DNA from: G963668185 sp963668185
GTDB taxonomy: Bacteria > Chloroflexota > Dehalococcoidia > Lucifugimonadales > G963668185
Direction: 5' to 3'
DNA: 64,000 nt
NCBI GenBank assembly: GCA_963668185.1
Contig: OY764162.1
Location: 2,108,001-2,172,000 of the forward strand
A program made the position numbers and the translations under genes. Of this stretch, positions 49,161 to 57,604 are shown in pieces. The notes beneath the pieces were generated by a model. The model worked only from the letters and a program-made list of their open reading frames with translations, had not been told where the DNA came from and searched no databases. Each line of letters opens with the position of its first letter. The first letter of the stretch is position 1.

Positions 49161-49188
49161 GTCTCACCATATGAGACGGACTCCGTCT
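49161..49188. promoter_or_regulatory. Overlapping inverted repeats between lpd and pdhA
   Basis: Two alternative stems share bases: GTCTCA (49161-49166) with TGAGAC (49172-49177), and the perfect odd palindrome AGACGGA-c-TCCGTCT (49174-49188). They lie 41-68 bases upstream of the pdhA start in the only sizeable gap within the pdh run. A regulator site or RNA hairpin for pdhA is possible. Confidence 0.35.
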
Positions 49189-49219
49189 GGTTCAATTGTA
49201 AGCCATGCCTGAAGAAGAC

Positions 49220-50596
49220 CTAAATATGAATTGCCTCCCCGTTCGAGGCTAATGCAGCCTCCTTGACGGCCTCCGAGATGGTGGGGTGAGGATGGGCAGC
49301 CCATCCGAACTCCAGGCTGGTTGCCTCCAGGTGCCTTCCCAGCGCCGCCTCGCCCAGCAATTCGGTGACTTCGGCTCCAATCATGTGGACGCCGAGCACC
49401 TCGCCTAGCTCGCTGTCCGTGACCACCTTCACCATGCCCTCCGACTCGTCCATCGCCAGCGCCTTGCCGCTCGCTGCCAGGGGGAAGCGCCCGACCCGCA
49501 CGCCGTGCCCGCGCTCCGTCGCCTGCGTTTCAGTGAGGCCAAAGCTTGCTACCTGGGGATTGCAGTAGATCGCTCTCGGCATCGACTCGTAGTCGAGCGG
49601 CGGCGCCGCCCGGCCTGCGATGCCCTCCACGGCTGACACGCCCTGCGCCGACGCCACGTGCGCCAGCAGCAGCTTACCCGTAACGTCGCCGATCGCGTAC
49701 ACGCCGGGCACGTTCGTCTGCATTCGGTAGTCCACTGGGATGAAATCGCGTTCAGTCCGTACTCCAACCACGTCCAGGCCCAGGCCTTCGATGTTGCCAG
49801 TCGACCCAACCGCCACGAGCACCCGGTCGCACTCGATAGTCTCGGAGCCTTCCTTGCTGCCAATGGTCACTTCGGCCTTGTCGCCCTCCACGGTCACGCC
49901 TTGAACGGTGCAGCCTGTCCTGACCTCGATGCCCTGCCTGCGAAACGCCCTCTCCAACTCCCTGCTGATGTCCTCGTCCTCCGCAGGCGCCAGCCGGGGC
50001 AACATCTCGACCACGATCACTCTCGCGCCGTATGCCCGATAGACGTACGCGAACTCGGCGCCCGTCGCGCCCCCACCTACAATGACGACGGTCTCCGGTA
50101 TCTCTCGTGAGGCGAGCGCTTCACGGCTTGTCATCACCACCGCCCCGTCCACGGGCAGAACCGGGACTTCCCGGAACCTTGCTCCCGTGGCGATTATCAC
50201 GTTGTCCGTGGAGATCGGCTCGCCGTCGATCGTCACCGTACTTCTGTCCCTGAGCGCGCCCCTCCCCTTGATGACGTCCACGTCGTTCTTCTTCAGCAGG
50301 CTGGCCACCCCCGCCGTGAGACGCTTCACTACCCTCCGGCTTCGGTCCACGGCTGCGCCAAAGTCGAAGCTGAGATTGTCGTAAGAGATCCCCATTCGGC
50401 CCGCGTCCCGCACCAGATTGAGGACTTCTGCGTTTCTGATCAGGGCCTTGCTGGGAATGCAGCCCCAGTTCAGGCACAGTCCTCCCAATTCATCCTTCTC
50501 GACCAACGCCGCCCTCAGGCCAAGCTGCCCCGCGCGAATCCCGGCCACGTATCCGCCGGGGCCTGAACCGATGATGACAATATCGTAGTCGGACAA
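49220..50596 (-). CDS. lpdA: Dihydrolipoyl dehydrogenase (E3)
   Basis: The 458-residue flavoprotein has the FAD motif DIVIIGSGPGGYVAGIRAGQ and the redox-active disulfide GLCLNWGCIPSKAL (Cys41 and Cys46). An NAD motif, VVIVGGGATGAEFAYVYRAYG, and the C-terminal HPHPTISEAVKEAAL with the catalytic His follow. It reoxidises the lipoyl arm of the E2 encoded downstream. It heads the minus-strand run lpd-pdhA-pdhB-pdhC. The expected TCL reads LCL here (GGLCLNWGCIPSK), a minor variant. Confidence 0.95.
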   Translation of the reverse strand: MSDYDIVIIGSGPGGYVAGIRAGQLGLRAALVEKDELGGLCLNWGCIPSKALIRNAEVLNLVRDAGRMGISYDNLSFDFGAAVDRSRRVVKRLTAGVASLLKKNDVDVIKGRGALRDRSTVTIDGEPISTDNVIIATGARFREVPVLPVDGAVVMTSREALASREIPETVVIVGGGATGAEFAYVYRAYGARVIVVEMLPRLAPAEDEDISRELERAFRRQGIEVRTGCTVQGVTVEGDKAEVTIGSKEGSETIECDRVLVAVGSTGNIEGLGLDVVGVRTERDFIPVDYRMQTNVPGVYAIGDVTGKLLLAHVASAQGVSAVEGIAGRAAPPLDYESMPRAIYCNPQVASFGLTETQATERGHGVRVGRFPLAASGKALAMDESEGMVKVVTDSELGEVLGVHMIGAEVTELLGEAALGRHLEATSLEFGWAAHPHPTISEAVKEAALASNGEAIHI

Positions 50597-50729
50597 GTTA
50601 CCCCCTCGGCGAATCGACCGGCCATGCCCCGTATGACGGAGCGCTCCACACCCCGATTATATCCCCAAGAGCAGGGTTCTGAGCACTTCCCAGGATGCTC
50701 TTCATCCATTCATCTTCATAGTATCTGTG

Positions 50730-51101
50730 TTACGCGCTACGGCCGGCCCCGAACGTGGCAGTTCGGCGTCGGCTGGGCCGGCGCGGCTCCCCCTCTGGGA
50801 GCGCGTCTAGGAGGGTGGCCTCGTCCGGCTGGGAGGTGTCCAATGCCACTTTGTTCACGGACTCGACGCCGCAGCGAGCGCACCTGTGCACTACCTGGCG
50901 TCCCTTGCGGGCGTGGCGGGTCAGGCGAACGGGCGGCATCAGCGCGCCGCACGAACTGCGCCTGTCGCCGGGGGTGTCGTCGACGTGCAGGGAGTGGAGG
51001 CAGAAAGGGCAGTGGTTGCGATAGCTGCCGTTGGTGACCGGACAGACGGCGGCGGCGCAGTTCTGACAGTCGAACCCGACGTTTTCGGTCTTCTTGGTCA
51101 C
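50730..51101 (-). CDS. RNHCP-domain zinc-ribbon protein
   Basis: The 123-residue protein has an N-terminal CQNCAAAVCP knuckle and the hallmark YRNHCPFCLHSLHVD followed by Pro-Gly-Asp-Arg and SCGALMPP, then a second CARC pair. This is the RNHCP domain, an uncharacterised small zinc-binding family. The C-terminal tail is basic and may touch nucleic acid. It starts 12 bases after the stop of the SDR gene on the same strand. Confidence 0.82.
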   Translation of the reverse strand: MTKKTENVGFDCQNCAAAVCPVTNGSYRNHCPFCLHSLHVDDTPGDRRSSCGALMPPVRLTRHARKGRQVVHRCARCGVESVNKVALDTSQPDEATLLDALPEGEPRRPSRRRTATFGAGRSA

Positions 51102-51113
51102 GTGCGGAGCCGG

Positions 51114-51947
51114 TCAGTTGTAGAGCGCGGTCTCGCCGCCGTCCAGGGCGATGGCCTGGCCGGTCATCCAGTCGGAGGCGGGCGAGGCGAGGTACAGCGC
51201 CAGCAGGCCGAGGTCGCGGTTGCTGGTAAGCCGCTTCATCGGCAACCCCTCGACACGATGGCGGTGTATCTCCGGATTGTCGAAGCCGGACCTTGTCATC
51301 TCGGTGATGAACCAGCCGGGCAGGATCGCGTTCACGTTGATATTGAACTGCGCCCACTCCATGGCCAGCACCTTCGTCAGCATCTTGAGGCCGGCTTTGC
51401 TCGTCTGGTACGGCGCGCCGTACGGATACGCCATGACGGCGTTGGTTGAGGCGATGTTGATGACCTTGCCGTACCGCCGCTCCAACATTTGCGGCGCGAC
51501 CGCGCGGCAGGCGTAAAACGGGCCGCTGAGGTTGGTCCGGAACGTGCTGTCCCAGGCCTCGTCAGAGAGAGAGCCGGAGATGCTCCTCGGATTGTTGTAA
51601 CCGCCGCTGAGCTCGGGGCCGGGAGCCTCCGGCAGTGCGGAGACCGGGCCTCCGCTGCCCGTGCCGGCGTTGTTGACGAGGATGTCCACGCCGCCTAACT
51701 CCGCGGTGGCAGTCTCGACCATGGCGTCGACGGCGGCGCGATCCGACACGTCCGTGGGTATCGTCACAACCTTGCGGCCATGCTCCCGGATCTCCTCTGC
51801 GGCGGCGTCCAGGTTGGCAACGGTGCGGGCTGCGAGGGCGACGTCGGCCCCTGCTTCCGCGAACACCAAGCCCATCGCGCGGCCCAAGCCGGTGCTCCCG
51901 CCGGTAATCAGCGCGCGCTTGCCCTCAAGGCTGAACTCTTCAAACAT
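51114..51947 (-). CDS. Short-chain dehydrogenase/reductase
   Basis: The 277-residue SDR has the NAD(P)-binding ITGGSTGLGRAMG, NNAGTGSGG, the catalytic Ser-Thr strand NIASTNAVMA, and the YxxxK pair in GAPYQTSKAGLKML. An insertion of about 20 residues (EAPGPELSGGYNNPRS) lies after the NNAG strand. The end, ASDWMTGQAIALDGGE, is typical of classical SDRs. The substrate is unknown. The RNHCP gene follows closely. Confidence 0.89.
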   Translation of the reverse strand: MFEEFSLEGKRALITGGSTGLGRAMGLVFAEAGADVALAARTVANLDAAAEEIREHGRKVVTIPTDVSDRAAVDAMVETATAELGGVDILVNNAGTGSGGPVSALPEAPGPELSGGYNNPRSISGSLSDEAWDSTFRTNLSGPFYACRAVAPQMLERRYGKVINIASTNAVMAYPYGAPYQTSKAGLKMLTKVLAMEWAQFNINVNAILPGWFITEMTRSGFDNPEIHRHRVEGLPMKRLTSNRDLGLLALYLASPASDWMTGQAIALDGGETALYN

Positions 51948-52041
51948 TCTTCATTCCTCCTGTGGCGGACTTGGCGATAGCTTATAGCGTCCCTGAACTT
52001 GCCATGCCTCAACTTGTACGCGTTCTTCTACGACTCTCCCC

Positions 52042-54978
52042 CTACCGGCCATAGTACCAGCGGTTGATTATTGGTTCGGCGATGGCAGCGGCCTCCTGGT
52101 CCGCGTTCGCCACGAAAGCGTTCGTCAGATGGCATGCCGTGAATTCAGGTGCAGTGCATCGTTCGGTTAGTGGTTTGTTGGAATATAGAGTGAAGTAGAG
52201 TTCCCGAAAACCCTTGCGAAACGCATCCTCACCCAGGTTGCGGTACAGGTCGAAGAAAAATCCCGATCCCATAGTGTAATCACAAATCCCTCCGTAGCTG
52301 CTCTCTTCTAGTTGCTTGAGATTGCTGTAGTTATTGCACCGGCCTCCTGATAAAGGCTTCGCCGGAGTGCCGATTCGCAAGTTTTCAGAGAGAATATCCA
52401 TGAACGTGGCCGCACCTTCTGATACCCACATCACCACTCCACCCCAATAGATATGCGCCGCCTCGTGGGCAATAATCGAATGAAGATCGGTAAATCGATT
52501 CTTTACGATATGGATGTCGCCCGCCGGACCGCCTCCTCCTCCAGGCCCTCCTATATCTGGCGCAAGCCATATTCTGACCAGATTCACAGGGAATGGCGTA
52601 CCCATGATCGCCTCGTGCGTGCGTACCGCGTGCTCCAATGCGTCCATAGCGGAGCCTGCGCCACTAGCGGAATAGAGGGCAGCTAAGGTTACATCGCCGG
52701 CCAAGGGCAGAGCGATCTCGCGTTCTTCCAAGGTGGACAGGCTCGGGTCTATGACACCGAACATCACGTCCATCGGCTCGACTTTGCTTGCACTCCTGAG
52801 TGCCGAGCTAGCCGAGCTAAGGAACGCGATTCTCATCGTATGATCGTCTGTGATACCGCCCTGCAGTGTCGGATGTGCAAGCACACGATCCAGGGTGCGA
52901 TCTACATCTGGGAGTATGGACGTCAACAAACTCAGAGCCTCTACAGCCTTGGCATCGATATCCTCTAATGTTTCCAAGAAAGGCATCTGGGCGATTGCCA
53001 ATGCCGCGCCTACGTTCGCAGTACTGTATCTCTCACTGCCCATCAAGGCCAGTTCCGCGATCGCGTTTCTCTCAGCTTGTGAGAGACCGTCTTGGACCCA
53101 TGGTTTGTCGGTGAGTACCCAGAAGACCTGCTCAGATTCCGTTGCTGCGCTGCGTAGCACCTCCACCCCATTCAACTCGGCTATAGAAACGCCATCCTGA
53201 ATCCATGGCCACGTATGCAACTCCGCTGCCGCTTCGGGGCGCAGCAACTCCAGTGTCACAAGTATCAACGTTCCCAACCGATCGCCCATGATGTCGACCT
53301 GTAATGCGGGGTGTGACACTAAGTTTGGGAGGAGGCCGGCGTAGTTCAGATCGTTAAGGCTCTCGAGCACCACCGCGTCGCTAGGTTCGATGGTCTGCAT
53401 GAAGGGCATTTTCAAAATCTGGACGGTAGCTTGCTCATCATGTTCGGCCATTGTGAAAAACACTCTAGCCTCCACAAAGTCCAAGCCGTCTTGAAACCAC
53501 GGCTTGCTGATAAACGCCCAACAAAGATCCGTGCGCCCAGATTCGTAATGTCGGGTCAGAGTATTGACGATATGCCTCTCCATCCACTCGGGAGGTAGGA
53601 GAGGAGAAACGAGGGTCGGGTCAGGTCCACTGGAAATACCGTCTTTGACCCACGGCAACAAGGCAAGTGCCTCCCTCACGCTTAAGTGTGGAACAGCGAT
53701 GGTCGCCTGCTGTACGTTAGCGCCGCCCCAGCGGTAGCCGTCGTCGGGAGCGCCGGCGAAGACCGTCACGGGCGTAACTCCCTGGGGAAGTGCGAGTGTT
53801 GCGAGGACAGCGGTGCTGGTTCCAGGAGGTACGGAATCGACGGTCAACTCCTGCGAACAGCTCTCGATGGTCTTATCCAAGCATGAGACTCCCAAGCTAA
53901 TTGGCCCGCTCGGGGCTACCCCGATGTTTGAGACCTGAACTGCGATCTCAGTAGTGGCGGTTCCATCAAGCTCATAGCCAAGTACGGTCTTGGACTGGAT
54001 GAAGGGCACAAGATTTACGTAGTCCACTTCAACAACCGTCTCCGCAGCGTTGTTGTCCTGACGTACCTCGATGGACTCGGTCTCCGCTTCTAGAGTGAAT
54101 ATGTAGGACCCGGATGGAATGCTAACGGGCAATGTAACGACCTTGCTCTCTCCGACGCCGAGGGCGTCGATCAGATCGGAAGTGCGCTCGTGCGCTGAGC
54201 CGTCGTCTGTAGAGGTGGCATGTATATCCCAGTTGGCGAACACTGAGACCATCACTGCGGGCAAGCTCCCCTGGTTCGTGACACTAAAGGAAAGATTGAT
54301 CGATCCTTCGCCCGTGATTGAGTGCGGCAGCGCCTCCAAGACGATATCGGAAGACTTTACGTACACCTCAATCGATCGTTCCCAATCGCCGACGATGAAG
54401 CTCACATTGTGCCGTCCGAGAGGCAGATCTCTAGTCACGACAAAAGAGACAATCTGGCCCCTGTCGGGGCGGTCGAATTCATGTACCTGTCGGCGAGCGC
54501 TTTCGCCAATGGTCATGAACACCGGCACCGAGGGAGGGCCGGCCGAGCCGCCAACGTTAATGACATCGACGGTGAACTCCGTGGAGATCAACCCGCCGGA
54601 TGCGGCAATAAGGGAGGCGACCACAGACTCAATCTGGTACGCGGCGGGTTTGGGCGTTGGCGCAGGGGTAGGTGTGTTTGTCGGTGTGGGCGGAGGTGAC
54701 GGCGACGGTGTTGGCGTGGGTGACAACGTGCTTGCCGGTGTTGGTATGGGTGACGACGTGCTTGCCGGTGTTGGCGTGGGTGACGACGTGCTTGCCGGCG
54801 TTGGCAACGGCGCTGGCGTGCTTGCCGGCGTAGGCGTAGGCGATAGCATGCTTACCGGTGTCGGCGTGGGCGTGCTCGCGGGCGCGGAGTCGGACGTGCA
54901 AGCACCTACTGCGATCAAAACACTGGCGGCAAGGCACAAAAGCGCATACCGGTAGGCTGTCGATTTGGTCAACACCAC
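52042..54978 (-). CDS. Surface lipoprotein with CARDB-like domains, PWVxDG repeats and HExxH module
   Basis: The 978-residue protein has a lipoprotein signal ending LIAVGAC (Cys27), a Thr/Pro/Ser linker of decapeptide repeats (about 33-110) and about three CARDB/Ig-like beta domains (about 112-430). Degenerate helical repeats follow, marked by LPWVKDGI, KPWFQDGL, WPWIQDGV and KPWVQDGL (about 440-720). The final module has IAHEAAHIYW (838-847) and WVSEGAATFMDILSENLRIG, the same as in the protein at 5674-8763. Shared segments also include LPLAGDVTLA and a DALEHAVRTHEAIMGTPFP block. Peptidase activity is inferred from HExxH plus the downstream Glu; the overall family is not one I recognise. Confidence 0.7.
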   Translation of the reverse strand: MVLTKSTAYRYALLCLAASVLIAVGACTSDSAPASTPTPTPVSMLSPTPTPASTPAPLPTPASTSSPTPTPASTSSPIPTPASTLSPTPTPSPSPPPTPTNTPTPAPTPKPAAYQIESVVASLIAASGGLISTEFTVDVINVGGSAGPPSVPVFMTIGESARRQVHEFDRPDRGQIVSFVVTRDLPLGRHNVSFIVGDWERSIEVYVKSSDIVLEALPHSITGEGSINLSFSVTNQGSLPAVMVSVFANWDIHATSTDDGSAHERTSDLIDALGVGESKVVTLPVSIPSGSYIFTLEAETESIEVRQDNNAAETVVEVDYVNLVPFIQSKTVLGYELDGTATTEIAVQVSNIGVAPSGPISLGVSCLDKTIESCSQELTVDSVPPGTSTAVLATLALPQGVTPVTVFAGAPDDGYRWGGANVQQATIAVPHLSVREALALLPWVKDGISSGPDPTLVSPLLPPEWMERHIVNTLTRHYESGRTDLCWAFISKPWFQDGLDFVEARVFFTMAEHDEQATVQILKMPFMQTIEPSDAVVLESLNDLNYAGLLPNLVSHPALQVDIMGDRLGTLILVTLELLRPEAAAELHTWPWIQDGVSIAELNGVEVLRSAATESEQVFWVLTDKPWVQDGLSQAERNAIAELALMGSERYSTANVGAALAIAQMPFLETLEDIDAKAVEALSLLTSILPDVDRTLDRVLAHPTLQGGITDDHTMRIAFLSSASSALRSASKVEPMDVMFGVIDPSLSTLEEREIALPLAGDVTLAALYSASGAGSAMDALEHAVRTHEAIMGTPFPVNLVRIWLAPDIGGPGGGGGPAGDIHIVKNRFTDLHSIIAHEAAHIYWGGVVMWVSEGAATFMDILSENLRIGTPAKPLSGGRCNNYSNLKQLEESSYGGICDYTMGSGFFFDLYRNLGEDAFRKGFRELYFTLYSNKPLTERCTAPEFTACHLTNAFVANADQEAAAIAEPIINRWYYGR
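54728..54870 (-). repeat. 30-base minisatellite coding the Thr/Pro linker
   Basis: Five units starting GTGCTTGCC (54728, 54758, 54788, 54818) or ATGCTTACC (54848) repeat at exactly 30 bases and code TPTPASTSSP-like decapeptides of the lipoprotein linker. The first three are almost identical. Copy number is likely to vary between strains. Confidence 0.88.
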
Positions 54979-55039
54979 TCGCCTATCCCCAAGTTCTCCC
55001 TACGGCGCAACGTAGGGTTCCCGGCCTATCTCCCGCCCT

Positions 55040-57442
55040 TCAGAGCGCCCCCATGCGGTCTAGCTCCCGGACGCGCTCGGGCGGGTTGCCGAGCAGGTTG
55101 CCGAAGATGTGCTCGTTAGCGCTGCCCATGACAGTCATACCATGAAGGACACGGCCCGGCGTGGCGGACAGCCTTACCGGAACGGCGGGGTGCTCCATCG
55201 GTCCCAGGTTCTCATGCTCCATCTTCTGGATGAACCCGCGCTCCCTCATGTGAACGTCGTAGTACATCTGCTCCGAGGACTGCACCACTCCCGCAGGTAC
55301 GCCCGCCCTCTGCAGCGCGCGCATGACCTGGTACGGAGTCCGGCCCCGCGTGAACTCGGCTATGCGCTCATTCAGAGCCGCGCGGTTTTCGAGGCGTAGC
55401 TCCAGGGTGGCGAACCGGGGGTCTGCGGCCAGGTCCGGGTCGCCCATGGAGTCGCACAGGGCGGCCCACTGCGACTCGTCCCAGCACTCGATGACGCACC
55501 ACTCCTCATCGCCGCGGCATGGATAGCAGCCGTGGGGCGCCGCGTTCAGGCTCAGGTTGCCCGACGGCTCCCAGACCTCGCCGTTGATGAAGTAGTGAAG
55601 CAGCGGCACGCCGAGAGTGGCGGCCAGCGCCTCAGACTGGTCCATCTCGATGAACTGGCCGCGTCCGGTCTCGCCCCGGTACTCCAAAGCGGCCGTGATG
55701 GCGGTGGCCGCCGCGGCGCCGGAAACGAAGTCGGTGTAGTGAATCTTTGGCCGCGTGTCGAACGGCGACTCCGGATGGCCCCAGAGATACGAGAGGCCGG
55801 AGTAAGACATCAGGTTCTGGCCGTAGGCGACATAGCGGGAGTACGGGCCCTCGAAGCCATATCCGGGCATACTGAGCACGACAACGTCCGGCTTGACCTG
55901 CCGGAGATCGTCGTAGCCCAGGCTTCTGCGGCGCAGCACGCCGGCGGCGAAGTTGTCGATCACGACGTCGCTGACGGCAACGAGTTGTCGCACGAGATCG
56001 GCGCCGGCAGGATCGCGGAAATTGATGGTTACGCAGGCCTTGCTGCGGTTCAACTCAGGGAACATGGGGCCGGTGGCCATGCCGCGCTGGCGGCCAATGT
56101 CAACGTAGTCGCGGTGCTCGACCTTGACGACGTGCGCGCCCATCTCCGCGAGATAACGGGACGCAAGCGGGCCTGCCCAGACGCGCGTGAAGTCAACGAC
56201 GCGCACGCCTTCGAGCGGCAGCGCGGCGCGGCGCGGCCTGGGCGGCGGCGCGGGCCTGCGGGCCGAACGCGGCCAGCCGCAGGGTGTGCCGCTGCCGCGG
56301 GCGTCGTCCGGCTCCGGCGCGCCGCGGCGGAGCGACCACGGCGTACGGCTGAAGCGGTACGGCGCTCCCGGCATCTTGAAGGCGCCGACGCCCGGCCGGT
56401 CGGTCGAGACGAAGAAGCCCCTCCCGTTCGTGTGAGGGCCTTCCGCCAGGTCCTTCAGCGTGTTGAAGGGACTGGCCGCGAGGTGGCGGCGCTCGCACTC
56501 GTCCAGCATCTCCTGGGCAGTGAATCGCTCCACGAACGGCGCCACGAACTGGTCCACGATGTCGGGGTTTGCCCTGCGGAACGCGGCCTCGCGAAACGCC
56601 GGATCGGCGAGGGCGTCGTCACCCATCCATTCAACGAGCACGTCCCAGTGCCGATCGTAGAAGACGCACAGGCAGACGCGGGCGCTGTCGGCGCACGGAT
56701 AGTAGTTGTTGGGCGCGATCGCCAGGTCGTTATTGGTGCGGCTGGCGATGTCGCCGCTGAGAGCGTACCGCGAGATGTTGAACAGCAGGTGCGCGACGAC
56801 CTCTTGCACGGAGACGTCAACGTGCTGCCCGCGCCCGGAACTGCGGCGCTCAGTGAGCGCGGCAAGCGTCGCGAATGCCGCGTGATGGCACGCAAGCTGG
56901 TACGTGTGCTCGGCCGGGGCCGCGCATGGCGGCATGTCCGGGTCGCCCTGGATGTACATCAAACCGCCCATGGCCTGTACGACCAACTCGCCGCCGCCGT
57001 AGCCGCTGTGCGGGCCGGTGCTGCCGAATGGCGTGACCGATGTTACGACGAGCCGGGGATTGATACGGCTCAAGCGGGAGTAGCCGAGGCCGATGCCCTC
57101 CAGGTAGCCGGGCCGGAAGCTCTCGATCAGCACGTCCGCCTCGCGCAGCAGCGCCCGCAACTCCCTGCGGCCGGCCTCGGCCTCGAGATCCAGGACGAAG
57201 CTCCGCTTGTTGGTGTTGTAGTTGAGGAAGTGAAGGCTGACGTCCGGATCGGAAGCGGCGCGGGGGCGGTACCGCCGGCCTGGAGTCCCGCCGGGAGGCT
57301 CGATCAGCACAACGTCGGCACCGAGGTCTGCGAGGAGCCTGCCGAGACTCTGCGCCTCCGGACCGGCCAGGTCGAGCGCCTTCAGGTGGCCGAGCGCCGA
57401 TGGGGCAGTGTCTCTGGCAGTGGCCTGCGAGTCGTTGGGCAT
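55040..57442 (-). CDS. Double-domain CaiB/BaiF (family III) CoA-transferase
   Basis: The 800-residue protein contains two complete family III folds. The N-terminal one (about 15-390) reads LGRLLADLGADVVLIEPPGG, then LHFLNYNTNKRSFVLDLEAE. The C-terminal one (about 408-800) reads LEGVRVVDFTRVWAGPLASR, then AEMGAHVVKVEH and LNRSKACVTINFRDP. The C-terminal half has the catalytic Asp in RPKIHYTDFVSG. The matching place in the N-terminal half (PAEHTYQLACHH) has none. DddD is a known enzyme with the same double layout. The frame is open far upstream over recA, but ATG 57442 with GGAGAAG is the real start. Substrate unknown. Confidence 0.88.
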   Translation of the reverse strand: MPNDSQATARDTAPSALGHLKALDLAGPEAQSLGRLLADLGADVVLIEPPGGTPGRRYRPRAASDPDVSLHFLNYNTNKRSFVLDLEAEAGRRELRALLREADVLIESFRPGYLEGIGLGYSRLSRINPRLVVTSVTPFGSTGPHSGYGGGELVVQAMGGLMYIQGDPDMPPCAAPAEHTYQLACHHAAFATLAALTERRSSGRGQHVDVSVQEVVAHLLFNISRYALSGDIASRTNNDLAIAPNNYYPCADSARVCLCVFYDRHWDVLVEWMGDDALADPAFREAAFRRANPDIVDQFVAPFVERFTAQEMLDECERRHLAASPFNTLKDLAEGPHTNGRGFFVSTDRPGVGAFKMPGAPYRFSRTPWSLRRGAPEPDDARGSGTPCGWPRSARRPAPPPRPRRAALPLEGVRVVDFTRVWAGPLASRYLAEMGAHVVKVEHRDYVDIGRQRGMATGPMFPELNRSKACVTINFRDPAGADLVRQLVAVSDVVIDNFAAGVLRRRSLGYDDLRQVKPDVVVLSMPGYGFEGPYSRYVAYGQNLMSYSGLSYLWGHPESPFDTRPKIHYTDFVSGAAAATAITAALEYRGETGRGQFIEMDQSEALAATLGVPLLHYFINGEVWEPSGNLSLNAAPHGCYPCRGDEEWCVIECWDESQWAALCDSMGDPDLAADPRFATLELRLENRAALNERIAEFTRGRTPYQVMRALQRAGVPAGVVQSSEQMYYDVHMRERGFIQKMEHENLGPMEHPAVPVRLSATPGRVLHGMTVMGSANEHIFGNLLGNPPERVRELDRMGAL

Positions 57443-57524
57443 CAGCTTCTCCACGCGGGAATGGGCGGAAGGTAGCAACGCGGGCGGAAAGGTGTCAACA
57501 TTCGGAAAGGCGGCGCGATTTCGC

Positions 57525-57553
57525 TTGTGCGGGCCGCAGACCCATGATACTAT
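57525..57553 (+). promoter_or_regulatory. Candidate sigma70-type promoter of recA
   Basis: TTGTGC (57525-57530) and TACTAT (57548-57553) are separated by 17 bases, a proper spacing. Matches to consensus are partial (about three and four of six). Transcription would start near 57560, about 45 bases before the recA ATG. Confidence 0.45.
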
Positions 57554-57573
57554 GCCCGCTGTCAATCGTACAA

Positions 57574-57590
57574 ATGTGCCAGAAGCACAT
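57574..57590. promoter_or_regulatory. Inverted repeat in the recA leader, candidate operator
   Basis: Perfect six-base arms ATGTGC and GCACAT flank CAGAA. The site sits between the proposed transcription start and the ribosome site GGAGG of recA. SOS repressors often bind a short palindrome in this position, but no lexA gene is in the window, so the binding protein is unknown. Confidence 0.4.
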
Positions 57591-57604
57591 ACGTGGAGGC
57601 CCTG

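Noticed and set aside
54700..54880. Possible CRISPR array from regularly spaced repeats
   Set aside because: The units are adjacent 30-base coding repeats with no unique spacers and encode a Thr/Pro linker.
55532..57475. 647-codon plus-strand frame
   Set aside because: It lies opposite the double CoA-transferase, whose two domains are well conserved; the antisense translation has no motif.
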